Made by a program: the position numbers and the translations under genes. The notes beneath the pieces are model-generated. The model was not told where the DNA came from. It worked only from the letters and a program-made list of their open reading frames with translations, and did not search any database. From assembly GCA_937931205.1 (NCBI GenBank), contig CALHBF010000001.1:186001-250000 (forward strand): DNA of 64,000 bases, given 5' to 3'. This document shows, in pieces, positions 39,468-48,691 of the stretch (its first letter is position 1; each line of letters begins with the position of its first letter). This stretch comes from an uncultured Bacteriovoracaceae bacterium. GTDB taxonomy: Bacteria; Bdellovibrionota; Bacteriovoracia; Bacteriovoracales; Bacteriovoracaceae.

Positions 39468-40256
39468 ATGAAAGCAATCATTGCTCTTTTTATTTTAACT
39501 TTTGCCTCTCAAAGTTTTTCATTCACACTGAACAACAACTTTGGTGCTGCTTTTAAAAATGATAATGTAAAGGTAAGCGTTGCTGGAAATACCACTTGTA
39601 CTGGGATTACTCCAGAAGAACTAAAATCTCTTATTAAACCTTCTATTAGTGATTTTTGGAATTCCGTTTCAACCAGTGCTCTTAGACTAAAAGATGGCGG
39701 TTTCTCAGCTTCTATCGCCAATATTCAATCAGGTTTCCTTTGTCCTCCAACTGATTCGACTTGTATTGCTCAAGGAGCGACGATCCCTCCTGTTAAAGAC
39801 ATTATTATTGCCTGTAATAATCAGGCCGCAAACTTTTCCAACTCAAGCAACGTACTAGCAGTAACTGTTCCCAATAATTTTTCAAAAGATAAAATTGTCG
39901 GAGCGGTCATTCTCATTAATGACACCTCTAATGCATTTTATTCATTGAATAGAAATGAGCAGATTTCAGTTATTGCCCATGAGATCGGTCACGCCATTGG
40001 CCTTGGTCATTCAGAAAATCAAGCAGCACTCATGTACTACCGTACAGTCGATATGAGAGAGAAACTCGGTCAGGATGATGTGGATGGAGTGAGTTATCTT
40101 TATCCTGTGAAGATGGATGGATGCGGATTACTGGGAACAATTGAAGAAACCAAGACCCCGCCGTTTTTTACAACTTTGGGTGCCTTGGTTCTTATGATTT
40201 TATTAAGTGAACTTGGTCGCTTATTTAAGCGCGCGAAGGCTCGTGCCTCTCTTTAA
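39468..40256 (+). CDS. Matrixin-type (M10-like) zinc metalloprotease with C-terminal TM and basic tail
   Basis: Signal peptide MKAIIALFILTFASQSFS; VIAHEIGHAIGLGHSENQAALMYY (HExxHxxGxxH plus Met-turn-like); tail ALVLMILLSELGRLFKRAKARASL. Confidence 0.85.
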   Translation: MKAIIALFILTFASQSFSFTLNNNFGAAFKNDNVKVSVAGNTTCTGITPEELKSLIKPSISDFWNSVSTSALRLKDGGFSASIANIQSGFLCPPTDSTCIAQGATIPPVKDIIIACNNQAANFSNSSNVLAVTVPNNFSKDKIVGAVILINDTSNAFYSLNRNEQISVIAHEIGHAIGLGHSENQAALMYYRTVDMREKLGQDDVDGVSYLYPVKMDGCGLLGTIEETKTPPFFTTLGALVLMILLSELGRLFKRAKARASL

Positions 40257-41987
40257 ACACTCAGCTTCGTACTCATCAAGCTGAGCTCTTTCTTCTTCGT
40301 TAAGAAGATTCATATCGATTAGAGCAGGATCAAATCCAATGTAGACGAACGTTCTGAAATGAAGCATCCCTTTAAACTTCGGGTGCTTCTCTACTGTTAC
40401 AACGTTCTCTAAACGAACACCACCAAAGCCCGGAATATAAATTCCTGGCTCGATTGAACACACTTGACCCTCTTTCATTGGAATTTGAGAGATCGTTGAA
40501 ATCCTTGCTCCTGGCTCATGCACATGTACACCTACTCCGTGTCCTGTCCCATGACCAAAATCATAACCACGTTTTCTCATAGCTCCACGTGCGTAGCCGT
40601 CAAGAACCATTCCTTTTGTTCCTTCAGGAAATACAGCTCCAATACAAGCAAGGAAACCTTTAAGTGTAAGTGTGTACATCTCAACCATCTTAGGGTCTGC
40701 CTTTGATTTATCAGTGCAGCCCAAGAAAGTTCTTGTTGTATCTGTTGCCCATCCACCATTGAAGTAACCACCAGAATCAAGGAGAATCATGTGTTCTGGT
40801 TTAATGGTAATTTTATCTGTTGGACTTCCGTAGTGCATGATTGAAGCATTCGGACCAACAGCTGCAATCGTATTAAAGCTTTGATCAAAAGCACCCTGCT
40901 CTTTATAGAAAACTGTTGTTTGGTTATAAAGATCAAGCTCAGTAATTGTCTTGCCGGCCTTAAGTGATTCTTTCACCCACTTCATTGTATTGAAAATGGC
41001 CTTATCAGATCTCTTGAAAGATTCTTCCACTTGAGCAAGCTCGACTGGCTCTTTAATACACTGGTATTCGTAAAGGCCACCTGGGTACTCTTGCACTCTT
41101 TGGGCCCCAAAAACTTTAAGAAGAACTGAGTAATCGCTTGAGTTAAGCATTCCAGGATCAAAACGAAGGTTCTCCAAATGAAGAGTGTTTTGTAGACGCT
41201 CTAATTCACGAGCAAGATCTGCATAATCAATATAGATCCATTCTAGACCAATTTCTTGTTTTGCTTTTTGAGAGATTGGAGTTTTTGGATCAACAAAGAC
41301 ATAAACTTTTTCTTTCGTCACAAGAGCTTTAGCATAGAAGCTTGAAAGGAATGGTAAATGGTATCCACGACAGTTTGTGATCCAAGCGATCGTATCAAGA
41401 GCTGTTACAAACATACCCTCTTTATTTGTTTTAAAAATATCTCTCGTTTTTTCTAGAGTATCTCTTCCACGCCATTCACGAGGAACAAACTGAACTTCTT
41501 TTAATTCAGGAAGAGTAACGAAATCAATAATCTTTGAAAGAGCACCTGTCTCAAGTGGAACTGTTTCATCAGCAACTTCAGATAGCTTCTTCAAAAAACC
41601 AAGAGCAGTTCTATCTGCTTCGTAACCGAGTTTCTTAATTCCAAGATTTTTTACATCTAATGCAAGTGAAGCTGTCGTAGAAATATCTCCGCCAACTTTC
41701 ATCACTTCAATTTCGTCATGGTTAACTTCAAGATCGGCCTGCTCATGATAGCGACCATCGACATAAAGACGAACTTTACCTGTGGTAGGAACAAGAACTT
41801 CGGCCATAGAGCCAGTGAAACCAGTAATGTAGTAACGGTGGTTATCCTCAAGAGGCACATATTCATTTAAGAATTGATCGAAACTAGAAATATAAATTCC
41901 ATCCAGACCTTTCTGGGATAACAACTTTTTTAAGTTATGGATATTGGCCTTAATTGTATCAGGACCTAAATCAAAAGCTTTTTTCAT
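40221..41987 (-). CDS. M24 family aminopeptidase P (Xaa-Pro aminopeptidase)
   Basis: 588 aa; LLDSGGYFNGGWATDTTRTF, GHGTGHGVGVHVHEPG, GQVCSIEPGIYIPGFGGVRLENVV. Confidence 0.94.
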   Translation of the reverse strand: MKKAFDLGPDTIKANIHNLKKLLSQKGLDGIYISSFDQFLNEYVPLEDNHRYYITGFTGSMAEVLVPTTGKVRLYVDGRYHEQADLEVNHDEIEVMKVGGDISTTASLALDVKNLGIKKLGYEADRTALGFLKKLSEVADETVPLETGALSKIIDFVTLPELKEVQFVPREWRGRDTLEKTRDIFKTNKEGMFVTALDTIAWITNCRGYHLPFLSSFYAKALVTKEKVYVFVDPKTPISQKAKQEIGLEWIYIDYADLARELERLQNTLHLENLRFDPGMLNSSDYSVLLKVFGAQRVQEYPGGLYEYQCIKEPVELAQVEESFKRSDKAIFNTMKWVKESLKAGKTITELDLYNQTTVFYKEQGAFDQSFNTIAAVGPNASIMHYGSPTDKITIKPEHMILLDSGGYFNGGWATDTTRTFLGCTDKSKADPKMVEMYTLTLKGFLACIGAVFPEGTKGMVLDGYARGAMRKRGYDFGHGTGHGVGVHVHEPGARISTISQIPMKEGQVCSIEPGIYIPGFGGVRLENVVTVEKHPKFKGMLHFRTFVYIGFDPALIDMNLLNEEERAQLDEYEAECLKRGTSLRALK

Positions 41988-42065
41988 AGAGATAACCTAA
42001 CCTTTTGCATTTATAAAAAAGACCCCAGCACTATATCCTAAAACAGGCCCCTTCGCATAATTTAT

Positions 42066-42093
42066 TTAATGCGCGAGCAATTTTGTCCGATAA
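42066..42093 (+). promoter_or_regulatory. Possible sigma28/FliA-like promoter
   Basis: TTAATGCG-N12-TCCGATAA, 7 nt before ATG 42101 or 19 nt before ATG 42113. Confidence 0.4.
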
Positions 42094-42100
42094 GCTGGCC

Positions 42101-42439
42101 ATGCACTATTTCATGCTGATCCTACTATCCGTTTCAACCCACGCCTTGGAGCTCAAAACCCAAGAAAAAACAGTACTTAAGTTCATTACCAAGGGGGAAA
42201 TGAGGGTATCAGAACACTGCCAAAAAGAGTGCCTGGCCCTGAAGGATTATCAGTCCCAGTGGAAGACATTTAAACGAAAGCAGGGAAATCCTGCCAGTGA
42301 GTTTTGTTTCCATGTGGGAGGAACAGATAAGATTGTCTCTCATCCTAATTTAGATCAAGACAGTGTCTGTATCTTCAAAGATGGCTCTTACATTTTAAGC
42401 TGGGATCTCTGGCGAAAAAATACGGATGCCAAAAAATGA
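42101..42439 (+). CDS. Small exported protein upstream of the papain-like protease
   Basis: MHYFMLILLSVSTHALEL signal-like N-terminus; ATGA overlap with the downstream gene. Confidence 0.65.
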   Translation: MHYFMLILLSVSTHALELKTQEKTVLKFITKGEMRVSEHCQKECLALKDYQSQWKTFKRKQGNPASEFCFHVGGTDKIVSHPNLDQDSVCIFKDGSYILSWDLWRKNTDAKK

Positions 42440-43536
42440 AATGGCCCTTTCTATTCTTATTTATCAGTTCTCAAGTCTTCGCTTACGATGCCTATGAATC
42501 ACGAGGCACGCGAAAACCGGTCTGTGATCCAAGTTATCTGGAACTGCAAAACCTTCCTCCTCTGAGAGATCAAGGGGCCATCGGTATTTGTTATTCTTTT
42601 TCTTCATTGCTTTTACTTGAGCATCTCAAGTGCTCTCAAGCGACAGATCCTCAGAAATGTTATGCCCAAAATCGGGCTTCCGCTGTTGATCTCACAAAGT
42701 TTTATAAAGGAAAGGAATACAATCAAATCTCTGTTGGTGGGGAACCTGAAAAACTTCTAAAAAATTTTTCACAAACTCGCTCTGCTGTTAATGATGCTTG
42801 TACCTACTTTGATGCTTGGGCAAGACTTCCCTACAGTCAGCCTTTTGAAGACTTTTTCCATCAAATGAAAACTGACCTAAACAGCGGCTTCAGCGACAGT
42901 ATGCTAACTTGTCATGCCGAAGATATGGCCAGTCAAAATATGGGAAATGTTCAAGAATTGCTCAGTCTCATGAACACAAGTCGCAATCTAAAAGTGGAAG
43001 AACTCCGTTCAAAGTTTCTTTATAAAAAAAATTGTCAGGACCCAAATATCAGTTTTCCGACCTACGATCTTCATCGTTATCCCTCTTATGGCTCTCAAGC
43101 AAATAATGATGGCATCTTAAAATTTGTAAAAGGAAACCTCGAGCAGCAACAACCTGTAGAAGTCTCCTTTTGTGCAGAAAAGAATAGCGACGGCCAATGT
43201 TACTATCACTCAACCACCATCGTAGGAATGAGGAATGTCTGTGATGCCACTGGATGTAACGTGCAATATCGACTGCAAAACTCTTATGGTAAAACATGGC
43301 AAGATAACCACGATGATGGATGGGTAAACACCAAGGTGATTAATCAAAGTATTATCTCAACCTCTCAGCTCTCTTTAACAAGTATTTCCCCTAAGGGAAC
43401 AAAGCCGAATACCCAAACTTCTTATCAACAGCATCAAAAGATTCCTTTTAAAGTAGCGGCACAAACCCCATTAAGTTCCCAGAATCGTTTTGGTTCGTCA
43501 CAGTGCTACGTTGAACTGCCCGATATCGGTCAATAA
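42436..43536 (+). CDS. Exported papain-family (C1A-like) cysteine protease
   Basis: LPPLRDQGAIGICYSFSSL (Gln-Cys), CYYHSTTIVGM (His), RLQNSYGKTWQDNHDDGWV (Asn). Confidence 0.85.
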   Translation: MKWPFLFLFISSQVFAYDAYESRGTRKPVCDPSYLELQNLPPLRDQGAIGICYSFSSLLLLEHLKCSQATDPQKCYAQNRASAVDLTKFYKGKEYNQISVGGEPEKLLKNFSQTRSAVNDACTYFDAWARLPYSQPFEDFFHQMKTDLNSGFSDSMLTCHAEDMASQNMGNVQELLSLMNTSRNLKVEELRSKFLYKKNCQDPNISFPTYDLHRYPSYGSQANNDGILKFVKGNLEQQQPVEVSFCAEKNSDGQCYYHSTTIVGMRNVCDATGCNVQYRLQNSYGKTWQDNHDDGWVNTKVINQSIISTSQLSLTSISPKGTKPNTQTSYQQHQKIPFKVAAQTPLSSQNRFGSSQCYVELPDIGQ

Positions 43537-43616
43537 CTCTCAAAAAATGGCGACAATTCACGGGAAAGTTGAGAACATATCCACCTGTTTGGTTCAATTA
43601 TCGAAGAGGTGTCAGA

Positions 43617-44714
43617 GTGAAAATTCAATCTCCCGTTTATTATGGCGATTATCTCCAGTTAGATAAAATCATTGATGCTCAGGCACCAGAAAGTGCTAAA
43701 TATGGTCCTGCAGCCCATGATGAAACACTCTTCATTATTATTCACCAAACTTATGAGCTTTGGTTTAAGCAGATCATTCATGAAATCAGTTCTGTTATTG
43801 AGTTAATGAAGCAAAGTTTCCTTCCGTCAGGAGATCTGGCGACGATTCACCATCGTCTTGAGAGAGTGACTAAAATTCAAAAAATTCTGATTGATCAGAT
43901 GAATGTTATGGAGACAATGACAACTCTGGATTTCATGGAATTTCGTGATTACCTTGTTCCGGCTTCCGGTTTTCAGAGCCTTCAGTTTAGAATGATTGAA
44001 GCAATGTTAGGCATTAAACCGGAACACAGAATGGAAGTTGAAAAACAGTTTTTTACTTCACGACTAAAGGCTGAAGATAGAGCAAAACTTGATACTGTAG
44101 AGAGCAGCCTATCAGTTTTTGAACTTGTTGAAGCATGGCTTGAGCGCATGCCTTTTCCGAATGAAGATCAGTTCAATTTTTGGCAGCAGTATTCTGAAGC
44201 TGTTGAAAAAATGCTCAAACAAGATCATCAAATTATTTCAACCAATCCTTCTTTAAGTGACAAAGTAAGAGAGATGGAACTTAAAAATCTTGAATTCTCT
44301 CGCCAGAGCTTCAATTCACTTATTGATAAAAATATCTACGATGAATTTATCAAAAACGGCAAAGTAAGACTTGGCCATAAAGCAATGCTCTCGGCTGTTT
44401 TCATTTATCTCTACCGAGATTTACCGGCACTGCAGATGCCTTTTAGAATTCTTAATACGATGGTTGAGATTGATCAGAACTTTACCACTTGGAGATATCG
44501 TCATGCTCTAATGGTTCAGAGGATTCTCGGGACAAAAATTGGAACTGGTGGTTCTTCAGGTCATGAATATTTGAAATCAACGACAGAACGTAACCGTGCT
44601 TTTGTGGATTTCTTTAATCTGGCCGGATACCTCATTCCTAAGCATATGATTCCTGTTTTACCAAAAACTCTCCAAAACAAACTGGATATCGCTTATGACA
44701 GTTTTAGATCTTAA
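43617..44714 (+). CDS. kynA: Tryptophan 2,3-dioxygenase
   Basis: YGDYLQLDKIIDAQ, HDETLFIIIHQTYELWFKQIIHE, GTKIGTGGSSGHEYLKST; GTG start 43617 preferred. Confidence 0.92.
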   Translation: MKIQSPVYYGDYLQLDKIIDAQAPESAKYGPAAHDETLFIIIHQTYELWFKQIIHEISSVIELMKQSFLPSGDLATIHHRLERVTKIQKILIDQMNVMETMTTLDFMEFRDYLVPASGFQSLQFRMIEAMLGIKPEHRMEVEKQFFTSRLKAEDRAKLDTVESSLSVFELVEAWLERMPFPNEDQFNFWQQYSEAVEKMLKQDHQIISTNPSLSDKVREMELKNLEFSRQSFNSLIDKNIYDEFIKNGKVRLGHKAMLSAVFIYLYRDLPALQMPFRILNTMVEIDQNFTTWRYRHALMVQRILGTKIGTGGSSGHEYLKSTTERNRAFVDFFNLAGYLIPKHMIPVLPKTLQNKLDIAYDSFRS

Positions 44715-45879
44715 GAAGCACTACTCTCGATTTCTCCAGGGCCATGGTGATAAAATTCATCTGGCGGCCCATTCTCATCATTTCTGGCCGGACGTATCGC
44801 GCGCGGGCCATCTGGAATACTGGGATGATTGTGCTAAGACAAGTGATCATAAGTGGGATAAAATTTTTGGTGAAATTATTCCTTATGCCCAAAATAAAAT
44901 TGCAGAATTATTAAAAATTAAAAATCCACAGCAAATTGTTTTTGCTCCAAATACTCATGAGCTGACAACCAGACTTCTTTCACTCTATCTGGGAAAAGAA
45001 TCTCTTAAAATTCTGACAACTGACTCCGAATTTCACTCTTGGAAAAGACAAGTCAGACGTCTTGAAGAATTGGCTAATGTTCAAGTGACGTGGATAAAAA
45101 CAGACAATCTTCTTCATGATCGCGAAGCATTCTTCGCGGAGCTTGAAACAGAATTAAAAAAACACCCCGATCTTTTTTTTATCAGCCAAGTCTTCTTTGA
45201 TTCAGGTCTTGCGATTTCAATGGAAGAGTTTGAAGACCTTGTTAGTGAAGTTTCTCCTGATACGACAGTAGTGATCGATGGCTATCATGGCTTTGCAGCG
45301 ATTCCCACTGATCTATCTCGCCTCGAAGGAAAAGTATTTTATCTGGCAGGTGGCTACAAATATGCCCAGAGCGGAGAAGGAGCTGCCTTTATGGTAATTC
45401 CGCAAAACTCCTATCGACCAAGCTATACCGGCTGGTTTGCTCAGTTTGCCAATCTCTCTCAGAGTGGAACTCAGCTAGTAGGCTACTCTCAGGACTTCAT
45501 GAGCTTTATGGGTTCAACCCAAGACATGAGTGGTCTTTACCGCTTCAAAAGCGTCTGGACTCTTTTTACTGAACTCAATCTGAGTATTGAGACCATTCAC
45601 CAGCACGTGAAGACTTTGCAGCAAGAGTTTCTTTCCCTCTTCAATAATTCCCTTACAAATCAAGGTCTTAAGCTTCTTGCCTCGGATGAGCAGGCCGAGC
45701 ATGGCCACTTCATCACCTATCTGGCCAGCGACGAAAATACAGCTCAAGCTATTGAAATAAGGCTAAAAAAGCTGGGAATTCTTATTGATCGCCGAAATGA
45801 TCGGCTTAGATTTGGTTTTGGACTCTACCATACGAAAGAAACTTTAAAGGAACTTGCTGTTAGACTTCAAAATTTTTAA
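44695..45879 (+). CDS. PLP-dependent class V aminotransferase-fold enzyme (possible kynureninase-like)
   Basis: 394 aa; VVIDGYHGFAAIP and LAGGYKYAQSGEGAAFM (PLP Lys region); overlaps the tryptophan dioxygenase gene by 20 nt. Confidence 0.75.
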   Translation: MTVLDLKKHYSRFLQGHGDKIHLAAHSHHFWPDVSRAGHLEYWDDCAKTSDHKWDKIFGEIIPYAQNKIAELLKIKNPQQIVFAPNTHELTTRLLSLYLGKESLKILTTDSEFHSWKRQVRRLEELANVQVTWIKTDNLLHDREAFFAELETELKKHPDLFFISQVFFDSGLAISMEEFEDLVSEVSPDTTVVIDGYHGFAAIPTDLSRLEGKVFYLAGGYKYAQSGEGAAFMVIPQNSYRPSYTGWFAQFANLSQSGTQLVGYSQDFMSFMGSTQDMSGLYRFKSVWTLFTELNLSIETIHQHVKTLQQEFLSLFNNSLTNQGLKLLASDEQAEHGHFITYLASDENTAQAIEIRLKKLGILIDRRNDRLRFGFGLYHTKETLKELAVRLQNF

Positions 45880-45894
45880 GAATCCAAAATAAAT

Positions 45895-45922
45895 TAAACG
45901 TTTACTGAGATTATTCCGATAA
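45895..45922 (+). promoter_or_regulatory. Sigma28/FliA-like promoter
   Basis: TAAACGTT-N12-TCCGATAA upstream of small ORF 45963. Confidence 0.55.
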
Positions 45923-45962
45923 AAAAGCTGTGTTCCAAACAATATGCACTTGAGGGAGTGGT

Positions 45963-46124
45963 ATGCAGTTCAAAATCGGTCCGGTTGTTGTTGTACTCAT
46001 CGTTTGTTTCGTTGTTAAAATCTCATTCGAAACGGCCATGGCCGAAAAAGTACCTCACCACTCAGTGGAAAGAATTCCGGCTTCCATTGATAAAAATTAT
46101 AACGACTACATGGCAAGACGCTAA
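45963..46124 (+). CDS. Small single-TM membrane protein (53 aa), absent from the supplied ORF track
   Basis: MQFKIGPVVVVLIVCFVVKISFETAMAEKVPHHSVERIPASIDKNYNDYMARR; GAGGG upstream. Confidence 0.6.
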   Translation: MQFKIGPVVVVLIVCFVVKISFETAMAEKVPHHSVERIPASIDKNYNDYMARR

Positions 46125-47419
46125 TTTAAAATTTCTCTTGTCCAAGTCTTAAAGCACTCACCTCTATTGACGTAACTTGTGAATTGATCAAATGAAGGAT
46201 GGGCCGGTGAAAAAACGAGTTCTCCTTTTAGGTGACTCTCTCGGGCCCTCTTCAATACCATTTTTAAATCAAAACATTCTTCAACACTAAAATCACTCCC
46301 CAATTCTTTTGCAAGTCTTTGAGTAACCTCACCAATAAGAAAAATGGTTTTAATTTTATCTTTGAAAGGAAGTAGTTCTGGAAGAAGACGATCACTTTCA
46401 TTGCGAAGTTTTCCACCGATAATGAGATAGATCGGCTCAGCAAATGCACGAATTGCTGTTTGTGTGGCCAGCGAATTTGTTGATTTGGCATCATTGTAAA
46501 CTTTCAGTCCATTGAACTCTCCGACAAACTCCAAACGATGCTCCACCCCCTTAAAATCCTCAATAAAGCGCTGAAAGAAATCCTTAGAGTATAAATCAAG
46601 AGCTGTTAGAGTTAGTTTTGTTGCCAAAAAGTTGGCCTTATTGTGATCCCCTTTCAGGTAAGCACGAGAGAAATCCAATTCGGTTTCAATTGCAGTAAGC
46701 TCATGAATTGAAAACTTATTGGTCTTTGCAGTTGTTTGAATCAGATCTGGATAAGCATTTTCTTTACCTAAAATGAGAACATCTTTATCCGTCATATTTT
46801 TAAAAATATTATTTTTCGCAACAGCATAATCTTTCACATCACTATATCTCTCTGAATGGTTAGGAAAAACATTCAGGATCAAAGCAACTTTAGGATGAAA
46901 AGAAGTGATACTTTCCAGTTGAAAGCTTGAAACTTCAATAACGGCAAAATCAGGTGTTTCTTCTTCAAAAGCGATATCACAATACGGAATTCCAATATTT
47001 CCTCCGCAGAAAACTTTTTTACCAAGCTTCGTGAGAGCTTCGGAAATCATTGTGGTCGTTGTGGTTTTCCCATTGGTGCCAGTAATCGCAATCACCGGAA
47101 TATGCGAATGAAATCGATAAGCAAATTCAATTTCAGAAATCAGAGAAATATTCTTTTTTAAGGCCTCTTCAAGGACTTTGTGCTCTCTAGGAATTCCAGG
47201 TGAAAGAACAATAAGCTCAACTTCACAAAAGATACCGCTCGCCTCATCCTCAGAATAACAATTTTGTCGCTCAACCAGTCCCTGAGTGTCTTTAAACCAC
47301 GAGTCTACAGATCCGCGATTAACGACGACAGCTTCTATGTTCATCTTTTTAGCAAGCCTCAAGGCCGAAAGACCAGAACGAGCTAAACCGAAAATGGCGA
47401 TCTTATTTATATTATTCAT
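46121..47419 (-). CDS. murD: UDP-N-acetylmuramoylalanine--D-glutamate ligase
   Basis: AITGTNGKTTTTTMI, VEHRLEFVGEFNGLKVYNDAKSTNSLAT. Confidence 0.95.
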   Translation of the reverse strand: MNNINKIAIFGLARSGLSALRLAKKMNIEAVVVNRGSVDSWFKDTQGLVERQNCYSEDEASGIFCEVELIVLSPGIPREHKVLEEALKKNISLISEIEFAYRFHSHIPVIAITGTNGKTTTTTMISEALTKLGKKVFCGGNIGIPYCDIAFEEETPDFAVIEVSSFQLESITSFHPKVALILNVFPNHSERYSDVKDYAVAKNNIFKNMTDKDVLILGKENAYPDLIQTTAKTNKFSIHELTAIETELDFSRAYLKGDHNKANFLATKLTLTALDLYSKDFFQRFIEDFKGVEHRLEFVGEFNGLKVYNDAKSTNSLATQTAIRAFAEPIYLIIGGKLRNESDRLLPELLPFKDKIKTIFLIGEVTQRLAKELGSDFSVEECFDLKMVLKRARESHLKGELVFSPAHPSFDQFTSYVNRGECFKTWTREILN

Positions 47420-47440
47420 AAGCTGTGTTATATCCTTTAT

Positions 47441-48670
47441 ATGAATTTACAGGCTCGAATGAAGGAAATTGTTTCTTTTTTAAAACCATATCAAAGTATA
47501 TGGCAAAACGAAATAATGCTTCTTTATCCTCAATCATTTGATAATTTTAATCCCGAATGGCTTGATGAAATCAATCAGATTGAAGACATGGAACTTTTAC
47601 TGCAATTGGAAAAAAAGCTACACCAAAATGTAGTGAAGGGTAAAAGCCTTTATGATTTTTACGAGGGGGTAGAAAACCTCACTCGCTTTCCGGCTTCCCC
47701 TCAACTCCCTGAGATGCCTGAGAATAAATATAGTTGGCTATATATTATTCCCAAAAAGAAGCATGAGATTAAGCAATTAGGTCCCTTGATCAGCCACTTC
47801 TATCACCAAAATCAGATTGAGCGAATGATTGATATTGGCGGCGGAATTGGCCTACTGTCACAGACGGTCAGCAATGCTTATCAAATTAAGATAACCAGCG
47901 TTGATATGGATGGGAAGCTTCAGGAGACTGGTAGAAAGAGACATGAGAAGAATGCTCAAGGACTGGAAAAGGTAGAGTTCAAACAAATCAAAGTCTCCAA
48001 AGACGAACCTAGCTTTCTGGCAGAGCTCAACTCTAAAAGAATGACCGTGGGACTTCATACCTGTGGGCCTCTGGCAGTTTCTCAAATCCAGGCCTCCGTC
48101 GCTCAAAAAGTAAAAACCGTCATTAATCTTGGTTGCTGCTATTTAAAACTTAATGACGGTGATGATCAGAACCTTTCAGAGTTTGCTAAAATAGATCCCC
48201 TCCACATGAATCCCTATGCCCTGACTCTTGCCTGCGGCCCCCATCGTAAGGTGAGCCTGGATAGCGTGGCCTTCAAGCGATCAGTAAAATACTATCGTTA
48301 TTCGCTTCATGCTCTCCTTATCGATAAATACCAAAGAGATGACATTCTCGTTTTTGGTAACTCCAGCGATAAAGTTTATGATGGAAGTTTCGCTCAGTAT
48401 GTAAGAGGCCAGTTTGAAAAAGTAGGACTTGCTGTTACTCAGGCAGATGAGGAACTTCAATCTTTCTACGAAGAAAAATTTCCTATTGTAAAAAAAATGT
48501 ATGCGGCCGGATTTATCAGAGATGCTTTAAGCAGATTACTAGAAGTGTATCTACTCTTAGATCGTGCAATCTATTTGGAAGAAAATAATTATCAGGTAGA
48601 GATTCTAGAAGTTTTTGATGAGAATATTTCGCCGAGAAATTTAGCAATCATTGCTCACCTTCGAGGATGA
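47441..48670 (+). CDS. METTL25/RRNAD1-like methyltransferase-domain protein
   Basis: 409 aa; MIDIGGGIGLLSQTVS, VGLHTCGPLAVSQI, VINLGCCYLKLN. Confidence 0.75.
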   Translation: MNLQARMKEIVSFLKPYQSIWQNEIMLLYPQSFDNFNPEWLDEINQIEDMELLLQLEKKLHQNVVKGKSLYDFYEGVENLTRFPASPQLPEMPENKYSWLYIIPKKKHEIKQLGPLISHFYHQNQIERMIDIGGGIGLLSQTVSNAYQIKITSVDMDGKLQETGRKRHEKNAQGLEKVEFKQIKVSKDEPSFLAELNSKRMTVGLHTCGPLAVSQIQASVAQKVKTVINLGCCYLKLNDGDDQNLSEFAKIDPLHMNPYALTLACGPHRKVSLDSVAFKRSVKYYRYSLHALLIDKYQRDDILVFGNSSDKVYDGSFAQYVRGQFEKVGLAVTQADEELQSFYEEKFPIVKKMYAAGFIRDALSRLLEVYLLLDRAIYLEENNYQVEILEVFDENISPRNLAIIAHLRG

Positions 48671-48691
48671 GCAATGATTGAATGTTTTTTT
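48645..48691 (+). terminator. Rho-independent terminator overlapping the CDS 3' end
   Basis: CAATCATTGCTCA / TGAGCAATGATTG with following T7; stem includes last codons and the stop. Confidence 0.85.

Noticed and set aside
45958-46152. Track ORF 45958..46152 (64 aa)
   Set aside because: Out of frame with the more credible 53 aa TM ORF at 45963, which has the better SD spacing and a membrane-protein composition.
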